Positions 35,434 to 44,780 are shown, numbered from the stretch's first letter. The stretch is DNA of 54,073 nucleotides from Verrucomicrobiota bacterium (GCA_003343565.1 QALA01000085.1:1-54073), one strand, 5' to 3'. Numbers and translations are program-made. Notes: generated from the sequence alone by a model not told the origin.

Positions 35434-35472
35434 AAAAAAATTAAGCGCGAATCCGCCGGGGAATCGCGCCTT
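35434..35472 (-). terminator. Rho-independent terminator between ugd and leuA
   Basis: On the minus strand AAGGCGCGA (35464-35472) pairs with TCGCGCTT (35443-35450) with one bulged G, followed by AATTTTTTT (T run 35434-35440). It sits 22 bases after the ugd stop and about 30 bases before the leuA ATG. Confidence 0.65.
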
Positions 35473-35494
35473 CATACATCTTAAAAAACCGCCG

Positions 35495-36859
35495 CTAAGA
35501 GAGATTCCCCTTCCCTATGCCGCAAACGCTGTACCCGATTTCGATAAGAAGTCGGTGATCGAGGCAGTTTCTCCCGTCAAAAATCCATGCCGGTTTTTTC
35601 ATAGTCTTGTAAATTTTTTCGTAGTCGAGCAAAGCAAATTCGCGCCAATGTGTCAACAAAACAATCGCGTACGCCCCGTCGGCGGCCTCCTCGGCGCTTC
35701 GGCAAAACTCCACGCACGGGTCGTCGGGCTCCGTGCCGAGATCGGCGCAGATTTGCTGCGGAGAAACTTTCGGATCGTAGAATGCCAAATGCGCGCGCTC
35801 GTCCAAAAAGTCCCTGCATATGTCTATCGCCGGAGACTCGCGAGTGTCGTTCGTATTCTCCTTGAACGCGAATCCGAAAATCGCCAGGCGCTTCCCGCGA
35901 ATGTTGCGAAAGAGCGAATCTATCACCTTGCGCGAAAATCTCGATTTCTGGTAGGCGTTCATATCCAACACGGAACGCCAGTATGAGGCGGCCTCCCCCA
36001 AATGAAAGTGCTCGCACAAATACACCAGGCTCAGCAAATCCTTCTTGAAACACGACCCCCCGAAACCGATCGAACTCTTCAAAAACTTCGACCCTATGCG
36101 GGTGTCGCTGCCGACGGCCCTTGCGACTTCGTCTATGTCCGCCCCGGTTCTCTCGCAAAGCGCGCTTATCGCGTTTATCGAACTTATGCGCTGGGCCAGA
36201 AACGCGTTGGCCGTAAGCTTGCTCAACTCGCTCGACCACAGGTTTGTCTTTATTATCTTGGAAGGCTCGACCCAGCGCGCGTAGAGCGACGACAGCATTT
36301 CCATCGCCGCCCTACCCTCCTCGGAATCCTCGTCCCCGCCAATCAAGACGCGGTCCGGATTCTCCAGGTCGCGCATGGCCGTGCCCTCCGCCAGAAATTC
36401 GGGATTCGACAGCACCTGAAAGTTCATTCCGGATCCGGCCAATATCGACTTTATCACCTCGGCCGTGCGAACCGGCAGCGTGGATTTTTCCACAACCACC
36501 TTCCCGCATTCCGAAACCTCCGCTATCTTGCGGGCGCAGTTTTCGACCAGACTTATGTCCGACGCGCTTCCCGCGCCGTACCCGTAAGTCTTGGTCGGGG
36601 TGTTGACCGATATGAACACCATGTCGGCGGCCTTTATCGAGCCGTCGATATCGGTGGAGAAAAAGAGATTTTTGCCGCGCACGCGCGAGACTGCCTCCGC
36701 GAGACCGGGCTCAAACACGGGCAGAGAATCGCTGTTCCACGCCGCGATTCTGTCCGCATTGATGTCGACGACATCGACGCGCGCGTCAGCGCACTTGAGC
36801 GCTATCATCGCCATCGTCGGCCCGCCGACGTATCCGGCGCCTATGCAGCAAATTCTCAT
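35495..36859 (-). CDS. ugd: UDP-glucose 6-dehydrogenase
   Basis: Oxidises UDP-glucose to UDP-glucuronate, a precursor of envelope polysaccharides and UDP-xylose. The 454-residue protein has the N-terminal Rossmann motif CCIGAGYVGGPTMAMIA, VNTPTKTYGYGAGSASD, the ELSKLTANAFLAQRISSINA helix and the catalytic Cys270 in SIGFGGSCFKKDLL. A C-terminal UDP-binding domain follows (AIFGFAFKENTNDTRESPA). The GGSCFKKD form and length are closer to eukaryotic-type UGDH than to the shorter E. coli Ugd. It begins 10 bases after the argG stop, an unexpected operon partner for arginine synthesis. Confidence 0.95.
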   Translation of the reverse strand: MRICCIGAGYVGGPTMAMIALKCADARVDVVDINADRIAAWNSDSLPVFEPGLAEAVSRVRGKNLFFSTDIDGSIKAADMVFISVNTPTKTYGYGAGSASDISLVENCARKIAEVSECGKVVVEKSTLPVRTAEVIKSILAGSGMNFQVLSNPEFLAEGTAMRDLENPDRVLIGGDEDSEEGRAAMEMLSSLYARWVEPSKIIKTNLWSSELSKLTANAFLAQRISSINAISALCERTGADIDEVARAVGSDTRIGSKFLKSSIGFGGSCFKKDLLSLVYLCEHFHLGEAASYWRSVLDMNAYQKSRFSRKVIDSLFRNIRGKRLAIFGFAFKENTNDTRESPAIDICRDFLDERAHLAFYDPKVSPQQICADLGTEPDDPCVEFCRSAEEAADGAYAIVLLTHWREFALLDYEKIYKTMKKPAWIFDGRNCLDHRLLIEIGYSVCGIGKGNLS

Positions 36860-36869
36860 GCCGGCAGCC

Positions 36870-38129
36870 CTACTCCCTGACCAGTTTTGTCTTTGTGTCG
36901 AACGCGCCTTCGGGCACGCCCTGCTTCTTTGCGCGCTGGCGCAGGCGCAGGCTTTGCAGCTTTATAAAGCCGGTGGCGTCGTCCTGGTTGTATTCGCTCT
37001 TTACGCCCTCCATGCTCGCAATCTTTTCGTCATAGAGGCTGTACGGGCTCTTTCTGCCCGCGCAAATTATGTTGCCCTTGTAAAGCTTGAGGCGGACGGT
37101 TCCGCAGACCTTGCGCTGGCTGTTGTCCACAAACGCCTGGAGAGCCTCGCGCTCAGGGGCGTACCAAAAGCCGTTGTAAACGAGCTCGGCGTACTTGGGA
37201 ATCAGGGAGTCGCGCAAATGCATCAAATCCCTGTCCATAGTGAGGGACTCCATCTGGCGGTGGGCGTTTTCGAGAATCGTGCCGCCCGGAGTCTCGTACA
37301 CCCCGCGGCTCTTCATTCCGACAAAGCGGTTCTCGACCAAATCCACGCGTCCTATTCCGTGCCTTCCGCCTATCTCATTGAGCGTGCGGAGCACGTCCGA
37401 GGGCTTCATTCTCTTGCCGTCAACCGCCACGCAATTCCCATTTTCAAATTCAAGCTCTATGTATTGCGGCGCGTCGGGAGCGTCCTCCGGAGCGGCCGTC
37501 GTCTTGAACATCGACTTGTTTTCCGGAGTGGTCGGGTCAAACCACGGATCCTCAAGTATGCCGGCCTCGTATGATATGTGGAGCATGTTCCTGTCCATCG
37601 AATACGGCTTCTTGGCGGACGCCTCGACATTGATTCCGTGCTCGCGGCAATAGTTTATCATCTCCGTGCGGCCGGGAAACTTCGTGCGGAACTCCTCCAT
37701 TCTCCACGGGGAAATCACCTCCAAATCGGGAGCCAAAGCCGCATAGGTTATTTCAAACCTGCACTGGTCGTTGCCTTTTCCGGTGGCTCCGTGGGCCACA
37801 TGCGTGGCGCCCTCGGCCTTGGCTATCTCGATTTGGGCCTTCGCTATGAGCGGGCGCGCAATAGACGTTCCCAAGTAATACTGCCCCTCGTAAACCGCAT
37901 TCGCGCGAATCATGGGGTAGATGAAATCGGAGACGAACTCGTCCTGCAAATCCACAGTGTAGTGCGCGGAAGCTCCCGTGGCCTTGGCCTTCTCGGCAAG
38001 CCCCGAAAGCTCCTCGCCCTGCCCAACGTTAGCGGCAAAGGTGACCACTTCCGCATTGAAGCGCTCCTTTATCCATTTTACGATGACGGACGTGTCCAAT
38101 CCGCCGGAATATGCTAATACTACTTTCAT
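36870..38129 (-). CDS. argG: Argininosuccinate synthase
   Basis: ATP-dependent ligation of citrulline and aspartate, the penultimate step of arginine synthesis. From the ATG at 38127-38129 the 419-residue product begins MKVVLAYSGGLDTSVIVKWI with the PP-loop SGGLDTS. It continues with the family blocks TSIARPLIAKAQIEIA, HGATGKGNDQCRFE and EPGG-like RGVYETPGGTILENAH. The 37 codons upstream in frame are not homologous. The rest of the arg genes lie upstream, separated by about 720 non-coding bases; ugd follows immediately. argH is not in the window. Confidence 0.96.
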   Translation of the reverse strand: MKVVLAYSGGLDTSVIVKWIKERFNAEVVTFAANVGQGEELSGLAEKAKATGASAHYTVDLQDEFVSDFIYPMIRANAVYEGQYYLGTSIARPLIAKAQIEIAKAEGATHVAHGATGKGNDQCRFEITYAALAPDLEVISPWRMEEFRTKFPGRTEMINYCREHGINVEASAKKPYSMDRNMLHISYEAGILEDPWFDPTTPENKSMFKTTAAPEDAPDAPQYIELEFENGNCVAVDGKRMKPSDVLRTLNEIGGRHGIGRVDLVENRFVGMKSRGVYETPGGTILENAHRQMESLTMDRDLMHLRDSLIPKYAELVYNGFWYAPEREALQAFVDNSQRKVCGTVRLKLYKGNIICAGRKSPYSLYDEKIASMEGVKSEYNQDDATGFIKLQSLRLRQRAKKQGVPEGAFDTKTKLVRE

Positions 38130-38846
38130 GATAAAAAAACGTTGTATCGAAATTAATCCATTTCCGCCGCATTGAAAGCTTTTTTTACCCCGCCGCCGGA
38201 ATTTTCGCAGCGAACCCGCCCGCGGACAAAGCGGACGCAAGTTTTGTAAAAAGCGAACTGCGCTTTCGCAAAATTTGCATGCGCCTTAAAGCGAATCCCG
38301 TTGCCGAATGCGGAAACGAAAGCGCAGGGTATGCCCATTCAATTTCGCTCTTGCGCCCCCATTCGTTTCTCCGACTCTTTCTTCGCGCCTCAAAAGCGGC
38401 GTCCCGCAAATCGGCAAATCGAAAAATAACTTCCGACGCAAAAATTCAGGTTAAAAAACTATGCGTTCAATTCGCTTCGCCGCGCGCAAAAACTAAAACC
38501 TCCTATACGCAATTTCTCCGGCAAAGTCAGCCGCGCCGGCGGACGAACGCTCTCCGCATGCGCTTCGATAAACACTCCCCCATCGGCACACACGGACGCC
38601 GACAGCCGTACAAACGCGCGCAAAATGCGCGGCATTAATGCGCAAAAGCCGCAAACAACACGTTCCGCGCGCACGCAAAATTGCGCAGACCAAACGCGCT
38701 CAAAAATGCCGCAAACGCCCCGCGATTCAAACGCGCAATACTACGGCTGCGCAAATTTTGAACGCACACGATGCGCGCAAAACCGCAACCGCGCGCAAGC
38801 TGTCAATGCGCAAACTGCCTGCGCGAAAATAGCAAGAAGCCCGCGG
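38130..38846. other. Long spacer between argF and argG
   Basis: 717 bases without a credible gene on either strand. The left end must carry the argG promoter, though only weak AT-rich candidates are seen near 38140-38160. From about 38590 to 38850 the DNA is dominated by recurring GCGCAA or GCGCAAAA words on the plus strand (for example near 38604, 38640, 38684, 38750, 38776 and 38808). No tRNA, riboswitch or terminator with a T-run was recognised. Confidence 0.5.
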
Positions 38847-39794
38847 TTAACCCGCGTTCTTTTTTACCAGCATGCTTATAATTGCCTTTTGCACATGGAG
38901 CCGGTTTTCGGCCTCGTCGAAAATTATGCTCCTTCCGCCGCGCAAAACGCCTTCGCTGACCTCCTCGCCGGAATGGGCGGGCAGACAGTGCATGAACGCG
39001 GCGTTTTTGTCGGCGAGTTTAAAGAGCTTTTCGTTGACCTGATAAGGGGCCATCTTGGCAATTCTGTCGGCCTTCTCCTCCTCCTTGCCCATGCTCACCC
39101 AGACGTCGGTGTAAAGAATGTCCGCCCCCTTTGCGGCGGTTGCCGGATCGGAAGTGAAGGAGTACGACGGCTTGAGCGAGGCGTCCGCAAACAGCTCGTC
39201 AAGCTCCGGCCCCGGACGAAATTCCTCCGGCCCGCAAAGCACGACCTCCACTCCGAACATGCTTCCCGCAAGAGCCAGCGAATACGCCATATTGCACGCG
39301 GTATCCCCGAAAAATGCAAACTTTCTGCCCTTAATGGAATCCGGATTGGCCTTTTCTCCGCCGAAGTATTCCATCATCGTAAACATGTCCGCATAGCTTT
39401 GGCAGGGGTGCAGCAAGTCCGTAAGGGCGTTGACGACGGGCAGTCCGGAATGTTTCGCGAAATCGTCCACGACCCCCTGCTCGAACGCGCGGATTACGAG
39501 CCCGTGCAAATAGCGGCCCATAATCTTGGCCGTATCCGCGACGGTCTCGCCGCGCGACAATTGCAAATCGCCCGCATTCATCACCATCGGGTGGCCGCCA
39601 AGCTCGTAGATTCCGGCCTCGAACGAGAGCCGCGTGCGGGTGCTTTTTTTGAAGAAAATCAGCCCCCAGCTCTGGCCCTTCAAGACGTCGAGCACGCCGG
39701 CTGCGCGCAGCCGCTTATAGCGGGCGGCAAGCTCGAAGACTTCGCAGGCCTCGTCGCGAGAAAAATCCGTATCCCTTAAAAATGAACGTACCAT
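38847..39794 (-). CDS. argF: Ornithine carbamoyltransferase
   Basis: Forms citrulline from ornithine and carbamoyl phosphate. From the ATG at 39792-39794 the 315-residue product has the carbamoyl phosphate loop STRTR (51-55, in FFKKSTRTRLSFE), HPCQSYADMFTMMEYFG, FFGDTACNMAYSLALAG and the ornithine-site AAFMHCLPAHSGEEV. All are characteristic of OTCases. The frame extends 67 codons upstream through the intergenic space into argD sequence, which is not homologous. Last gene of argCJBDF, 59 bases after argD. argG follows only after a long spacer. Confidence 0.95.
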   Translation of the reverse strand: MVRSFLRDTDFSRDEACEVFELAARYKRLRAAGVLDVLKGQSWGLIFFKKSTRTRLSFEAGIYELGGHPMVMNAGDLQLSRGETVADTAKIMGRYLHGLVIRAFEQGVVDDFAKHSGLPVVNALTDLLHPCQSYADMFTMMEYFGGEKANPDSIKGRKFAFFGDTACNMAYSLALAGSMFGVEVVLCGPEEFRPGPELDELFADASLKPSYSFTSDPATAAKGADILYTDVWVSMGKEEEKADRIAKMAPYQVNEKLFKLADKNAAFMHCLPAHSGEEVSEGVLRGGRSIIFDEAENRLHVQKAIISMLVKKNAG

Positions 39795-39853
39795 GATAAA
39801 TATGCTCCACTTATTATTGTTAAGCGCGCTCCGCGGCATTCCGCGCCTGCGGA

Positions 39854-41047
39854 TTACAGTTCGGAGAGCGTCTTTTTGAAAATGCGCAACGCCGCGTCTA
39901 CTTCCGACTTTTTCACATTGAGCGGCGGAAGGAAGCGCAGCGCGTTTGCTCCCGCCGGAATGAGAATGAGCCCGTTGGCCCGCAGCCTCGAACATGCCTC
40001 AACATTTGAAATACCTTCGGCAAAAAGGACCGAGCGCATTAGGCCAAGTCCGCGGGCCAGTTTGATTTTTTCGGGGAAAAGCCCCGCGATCTCCTCCAAG
40101 CGGCCTCCCAAATACTCGCCCATTTTGAAGGCGTTTTCGCACAGCCCGCGGGAGTCAAGCTCGGCAATCGTCGCCAGAGCCGCCGCGCACGCGAGCGGAT
40201 TTCCGCCGAATGTGGTCCCGTGCGTGCCGGGCGAAAATATGTCCTGAACGGGCTTGGAAAGCCATACCGCGCCTATCGGAAACGAGCCTCCCAACCCCTT
40301 GGCCATGGAAACCCCGTCGGGCTTGACGCCGTACCGCTGGCATGCGAGAAATTTTCCGCACCTGCCGAACCCGCACTGGACTTCGTCGAAAAGCAGGAGC
40401 GAATTGTGCTTCTTTGCAAGAGCTCTCAACCCCTTCAAAAACTTTTGCGTCGCCGGAAGCACGCCGCTCTCTCCCTGGACGGGCTCGACCAAAATCGCGG
40501 CAACGTCGTCGCCCATTACGCTTTCAAAGCTTTCGAGGTCGTTGAAATCCGCGTACGAAAATCCGCTCAACAGAGGTTCAAACCCGTGCTGAATCTTCTT
40601 CTGCGCGGTCGCCGCCACCGCGCCCAGCGTGCGGCCGTGGAAGCCGCCGCGCGCCGTCACAATCCTGTACTTCTTTCCCTCGCCGGCGACCTTTGCCCCG
40701 TACAGGCGGGCGGCCTTTATGAGGGCCTCGTTGGCCTCCGTGCCGCTGTTGCACAAAAACGCCTTCCCCGCGCCTATGCGTTTGACGAGCGCCTCGCACA
40801 AATCCGCATTCGGCTTTGTGACGTACAGATTGCTGCAATGCGCCAGCTTTGCGGCCTGCCTTGCAACCGCCCTCACCCAGCGCGGATTGGAATGCCCTAT
40901 ACTCGCCACCGCTATGCCCGCGCCAAAATCGAGATATTTTTTCCCCTTTTCGTCAAACAGCGCGCAGCCGCGGCCGGATTCCACGACAAAGTCCCGCGCC
41001 CCGAAATTCGGGGTCGCATATTTTTTTATTTTTTCAAGAGTCGTCAT
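39854..41047 (-). CDS. argD: Acetylornithine aminotransferase
   Basis: PLP-dependent class III aminotransferase converting N-acetylglutamate semialdehyde to N-acetylornithine. The 397-residue protein shows DFGAGIAVASIGHSNPR, the phosphate-binding AFLCNSGTEANEALIKAAR, LLFDEVQCGFGRCGKF and the PLP lysine Lys250 in SMAKGLGGSFPIGA. Length is standard, and the arg operon context favours ArgD over other members of the aminotransferase family. The gene lies 39 bases after argB and 59 bases before argF. Confidence 0.95.
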   Translation of the reverse strand: MTTLEKIKKYATPNFGARDFVVESGRGCALFDEKGKKYLDFGAGIAVASIGHSNPRWVRAVARQAAKLAHCSNLYVTKPNADLCEALVKRIGAGKAFLCNSGTEANEALIKAARLYGAKVAGEGKKYRIVTARGGFHGRTLGAVAATAQKKIQHGFEPLLSGFSYADFNDLESFESVMGDDVAAILVEPVQGESGVLPATQKFLKGLRALAKKHNSLLLFDEVQCGFGRCGKFLACQRYGVKPDGVSMAKGLGGSFPIGAVWLSKPVQDIFSPGTHGTTFGGNPLACAAALATIAELDSRGLCENAFKMGEYLGGRLEEIAGLFPEKIKLARGLGLMRSVLFAEGISNVEACSRLRANGLILIPAGANALRFLPPLNVKKSEVDAALRIFKKTLSEL

Positions 41048-41086
41048 TTTCCAAAAAAAGAATTTTTTCGATTTTTCAAGGCGTCG

Positions 41087-41983
41087 TCAGTTTCCGACGC
41101 GGACAATCTCGGTGCCCACGCCTTTGTCGGTGAATATTTCCAACAGCATGCTGTGCGGCATGTACCCGTCGACAAAGTGCACGCGGCGGACGCCGCCCCT
41201 CAACGCCTTCACGCCGCTGTCCACCTTCGGCAGCATGCCGCCGCCGATTACGCCCTCATCTTTGAGGCGGTCAACCTCGTCCAGCTTCAGGTGCGATATG
41301 AGCGAATCAGGATCTTTGGGATCGCGCATCAGTCCGGGAACGTCGCAGAGAAATACGAGGCGGCGCGCCTTGAGCGCGGTGGCTACCGCGGCGGCGGCGA
41401 CGTCCGCATTGGTATTGTACGGGCGCTGGTTTTCGTCCAGGGCAATCGGCGACACGACGGGCGTAAGCCCCTCGGAAATGGCCTTCTTGATCAGCTTGAC
41501 CTTCACCCCGTCAATCTTGCCGACGAATCCGATGTCGATTTTTTCCCCGTCGGCGGACTCGGCATAAAGCTTGCTGCAACAGAGAACGTCGTTGCCCGGA
41601 AGGGATTTCGGCGCGCACCCGCACGACTGGAGAAGCTCGCATATCTCGCGGTTTACGCTGTTGTTCAAGACGTCCTCGACAATCTTTACCGTGCGGGCGT
41701 CGGTGACGCGCATTCCGCCCTTAAATTCCGCGGACAGCCCCGATTTGGCCATGGCCCTGCTGATTGCCTTTCCGCCGCCGTGAACAACCACCACGTTTAT
41801 TCCGACCGCCGCAAAAAACGCGATGTCCTGCGCGACCGTCGCGCGCACCTTCGGGTCCGGATCGTCCATGAACGCGCCGCCGTATTTGACCACGAACGTG
41901 GAGCCGCGGAAACGCTGTATGTAAGACAGAGCCTCTATCAGGATTCCCGCCTTCTTTGTCACTTCGCTGAAAAAGTCGTTCAT
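41087..41983 (-). CDS. argB: Acetylglutamate kinase
   Basis: Phosphorylates N-acetylglutamate in the second step of arginine synthesis. The 298-residue product has VVKYGGAFMDD (catalytic lysine and glycine loop; the usual third residue pattern KYGGNAM is changed to KYGGAFM), VVVHGGGKAISRAMAK, VGKIDGVKVKLIKKAI and GGMLPKVDSGVKALRGG. The N-terminal helix before the kinase core (KAGILIEALSYIQRFRG) is of the type found in arginine-inhibited hexameric enzymes, so feedback inhibition by arginine is plausible. It lies 36 bases after argJ and 39 before argD. Confidence 0.95.
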   Translation of the reverse strand: MNDFFSEVTKKAGILIEALSYIQRFRGSTFVVKYGGAFMDDPDPKVRATVAQDIAFFAAVGINVVVVHGGGKAISRAMAKSGLSAEFKGGMRVTDARTVKIVEDVLNNSVNREICELLQSCGCAPKSLPGNDVLCCSKLYAESADGEKIDIGFVGKIDGVKVKLIKKAISEGLTPVVSPIALDENQRPYNTNADVAAAAVATALKARRLVFLCDVPGLMRDPKDPDSLISHLKLDEVDRLKDEGVIGGGMLPKVDSGVKALRGGVRRVHFVDGYMPHSMLLEIFTDKGVGTEIVRVGN

Positions 41984-42019
41984 TCTCTCACTCCATGAAA
42001 AATTGCGAAACGAAAGCCG

Positions 42020-43264
42020 CTACTCGCCCTTGTTGAAAATTACGTAGCCGTCGGTCAGATCCGTCGTCAGGATGAAGTCCGATGCGCTTCCCATGTGCAA
42101 ATCGAGGTTCACCGAAAAAGATTTCCGCCCGACAACCGCCTTCCAGCGCCTCTCGTTTTCCGACTTGACGACCCCGCCCTTCACCACGGCAACGCCGTCG
42201 TAGCTTAAGTCGATTTTCCCGAAATCTATCCCCGTGCGCGCGTATCCGGCGGCGTCGGTTATCCTGCCCCAATTCGGATCGCCGCCGAACCACGCGCATT
42301 TGACGAGCATCGAATTGGCTATGCTGCGGCAGATTTTCTCCGCCTGCGCGCCGTTCCTCGCCCCGCGGACGTTGACCTCTATAACGCGCGAAATTTTTTC
42401 GCCGTCGGATACTATCATGCGGGCAAGCGCCAGACACACCCCGGACAGGGCCTCCGAAAACGCCTCAACCGAATCCGGATCCGAAGCGCGCACTTGGGCG
42501 CCGCCCGCGCCGTTGCAAAGGCACAGCACGGTGTCGTTCGTGCTCATGTCGCCGTCGACGCTTATGCGGTTGAAGCTCTTTTGCACCGCGCCCTTCAGGC
42601 ACCTTCTCAGAAGCGGCTTCGACACTTTCGCGTCGCATGCGATAAATGCGAGCATTGTCGCCATGTTAGGCTCGATCATTCCCGCGCCCTTCGCCATTGC
42701 CGCAATCGTAAATTCCCCGAAACCTCCGCGCACGCGGGCGGCGACGGTCTTGGGGCGCGTGTCCGTAGTCATTATCGCGCGCGCCGCCTCCCTGGCCGCG
42801 CGCGCCGAACGCGAAAGCCCGGCGTGCGCAATCCCGATTCCGCGCCCGATTTTTTTCATCGGAAGAAAATCCCCTATGCGGCCCGTCGAGCACACGAGAA
42901 CGCCGTCTTCGGGAACTCCCAATTTTTCGGCCGCCATCGCGCACGTCTTGCGCGCGTCGGCCAGGCCGCGCTCTCCGGTGCACGCGTTCGCTATTCCGCT
43001 GTGCGCGACCACCGCCGCGATTTTGCGCGCCGACTTCAAATGCCCGATGTCCACAAGCACTGGCGCGGCTTTGACGTCGTTCGTGGTAAACACTCCGGCG
43101 GCGTCCGCGGGAATGTCGGAGACGACCATCGCCAAATCCAGGCGGGAAAAGTCGTTCTTTCCGCGTATGTCGCAGCCGGCGGCCGCAACCCTAAAGCCCT
43201 TCGCCAGAGTCAATCCGCAGACTCCGCAATCGATTTTGCAACTGTATGACTTTTTCATTTTCAT
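42020..43264 (-). CDS. argJ: Glutamate N-acetyltransferase / acetyltransferase ArgJ
   Basis: Recycles the acetyl group from N-acetylornithine to glutamate and, in bifunctional forms, also makes N-acetylglutamate from acetyl-CoA. The 414-residue precursor has the self-cleavage and nucleophile site at Thr203 in EPNMATMLAFIACDA, preceded by the oxyanion-type CSTGRIG segment and followed by ISVDGDMSTNDTVL. The C-terminal DPNWGR-like motif is GGDPNWGRITDAAGYA. No argA or argE is in the window, which fits the cyclic ArgJ pathway. The ATG at 43262-43264 is preferred over an upstream in-frame start; MKKSYS two codons later is also possible. Confidence 0.94.
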   Translation of the reverse strand: MKMKKSYSCKIDCGVCGLTLAKGFRVAAAGCDIRGKNDFSRLDLAMVVSDIPADAAGVFTTNDVKAAPVLVDIGHLKSARKIAAVVAHSGIANACTGERGLADARKTCAMAAEKLGVPEDGVLVCSTGRIGDFLPMKKIGRGIGIAHAGLSRSARAAREAARAIMTTDTRPKTVAARVRGGFGEFTIAAMAKGAGMIEPNMATMLAFIACDAKVSKPLLRRCLKGAVQKSFNRISVDGDMSTNDTVLCLCNGAGGAQVRASDPDSVEAFSEALSGVCLALARMIVSDGEKISRVIEVNVRGARNGAQAEKICRSIANSMLVKCAWFGGDPNWGRITDAAGYARTGIDFGKIDLSYDGVAVVKGGVVKSENERRWKAVVGRKSFSVNLDLHMGSASDFILTTDLTDGYVIFNKGE

Positions 43265-43344
43265 ATTCGGGACGCCTTTTTTTTGCACAATGCCAATATA
43301 TACCCCAATATCCGCCGGCCTCCGCCTCGCAGACGCGGCCGAAA

Positions 43345-44379
43345 TCAGAGAAGCCCCTCCGTCTCGGCGAATCCGAAAATCTTATTCATAATCTGCACCG
43401 CCTGACCGCTGGCGCCTTTGACGAGGTTGTCTATCGCGCTGCAAAGCACGAAGTTCGACGTGCGCGAATCGTACACTGCGGATATGTCGCACCGGTTGGT
43501 TCCGCAGACGGAGAGCGTGTCCGGATACGTTCCGCTATCGAGCACCTTCACAAACGGACTCGCCGAATAAAAATCCCTCCAGACGTCGTAAACGGCCTGC
43601 GTTCCCGCGCGCGCGGCGGGAACGGTGATTGTCGTGGAAATGCCGCGCGTCATAGGGGCAAGATGCGGATTGAACTGCACCACGACCCCGCGCCCGGCGG
43701 CAATGGAAAGCTGCTCCTCTATCTCGGAAAGGTGCCTGTGCTTCGGCAGGCCGTAGGCCTTCGCGCTCTCGTTGCGCTCGCAAAAAGAGTAGTCGACCGA
43801 AGATTTCCTCCCGGCGCCGGAAACTCCGCTATAACTGTCTATGACAATGCGCTCGGAACCGACAACGCCCGCGCGCAAAAGCGGCGTGAGCGGAATTTGA
43901 ATGCTCGTCGGATAGCAGCCCGCGCACGCAATCAACTTGTCCTCTTCGGAGACGCCGACAAGCTCGGGTATGACGTATTTGCCGCGCTTGAGCAAATGCG
44001 CCGCCGGGTGCTCGACGCCGTAGTACTCCCTGTAAATTTCAAGGCTGTTCAGGCGAAAATCCGCCGACAAGTCTATGACGGTCTTTCCGGCCGAAAGCAA
44101 TGCGTCGGCATATTCCGCGCTCGCCCCGTGGGGAAGCGCCAAAAACCACACGTCGACGTCGGAAGCCGCCTGCTCCTCCGGAGAAGAACCGGCAAACTTA
44201 AAATCCGCCGCAAGCAGATGCCGCAGCGCGGGCATGCTGTCCGCGACCGCCGTCCCCGCCAGACTGCGGGAAGTCACCATCGCCAGCTCCACTCCCGAAT
44301 GGCGCGCAAGCAGCCTGACCAACTCCACTCCCGCATAGCCGGACGCCCCGGTTATGCCGACTCTCAATTTCTTAGACAT
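43345..44379 (-). CDS. argC: N-acetyl-gamma-glutamyl-phosphate reductase
   Basis: NADPH-dependent reductase making N-acetylglutamate semialdehyde. From the ATG at 44377-44379 the 344-residue product has the Rossmann motif VGITGASGYAGVELVRLL, LPHGASAEY, VIDLSADFRL and the catalytic Cys155 in IACAGCYPTSIQIPL, then GVSGAGRKSS and FNPHLAPMTRGI. The open frame upstream (56 codons) is non-homologous. GAAAGAG precedes the start. First gene of the argCJBDF operon, so the promoter should lie within the 400 bases upstream; no ArgR-type box was recognised. Confidence 0.95.
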   Translation of the reverse strand: MSKKLRVGITGASGYAGVELVRLLARHSGVELAMVTSRSLAGTAVADSMPALRHLLAADFKFAGSSPEEQAASDVDVWFLALPHGASAEYADALLSAGKTVIDLSADFRLNSLEIYREYYGVEHPAAHLLKRGKYVIPELVGVSEEDKLIACAGCYPTSIQIPLTPLLRAGVVGSERIVIDSYSGVSGAGRKSSVDYSFCERNESAKAYGLPKHRHLSEIEEQLSIAAGRGVVVQFNPHLAPMTRGISTTITVPAARAGTQAVYDVWRDFYSASPFVKVLDSGTYPDTLSVCGTNRCDISAVYDSRTSNFVLCSAIDNLVKGASGQAVQIMNKIFGFAETEGLL

Positions 44380-44711
44380 CTCTTTCAATTTCCAAAAGCA
44401 TTTCGGAGCGCGCGGACATTTCGTTCGCAACGCCCCCTTGAGAAAAATTTGCGTTCTATTCCTTTTGAGAGAAAAGTCCAACGTAAAAACGCCGCGCCCG
44501 CGAAAAATTTTCCCGCAAAAAATCCCGCATTCAAAAGGCGGCCCCAAACTGCTTCGCCGTTTTCTTCAAACGCTTGAATCGCGCGATTAAAACGGTTTTA
44601 GCCCAAGTGAACTTTTCAGTCGTCCCCCTTTCCGCGACTGCGAAACGCGCCGGATACGGCAAATGCGCCGCGACCTTCCAAACGCGCCGCGCGCAGGCAG
44701 CGCTTCCGCCG
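44380..44711. other. Intergenic region upstream of argC
   Basis: About 330 bases with no credible gene. It should carry the arg operon promoter. A 12-base palindrome, AATCGCGCGATT, lies at 44577-44588, directly followed by TAAAACGGTTTTA (44587-44599), a second short palindrome. A weak TTGGAC/TAGAAC pair can be drawn near 44450-44480 on the minus strand. Confidence 0.4.
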
Positions 44712-44754
44712 AAAAAACACAAAAGCCCGACCGCATTCGGAACGGAAGGGCTTT
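44712..44754 (-). terminator. Rho-independent terminator after rpsI
   Basis: On the minus strand AAAGCCC-TT-CCG pairs with CGG-TC-GGGCTTT around a 9-base loop (44721-44754), followed by TGTGTTTTTTC. It starts 27 bases after the rpsI stop codon. Confidence 0.7.
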
Positions 44755-44780
44755 CGGAAAATCCGCCAAATCCCGCAGGC

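Noticed and set aside
40220..41998. A 592-codon plus-strand open frame opposite argD and argB
   Set aside because: Antisense to two genes with intact catalytic motifs in an arg operon.
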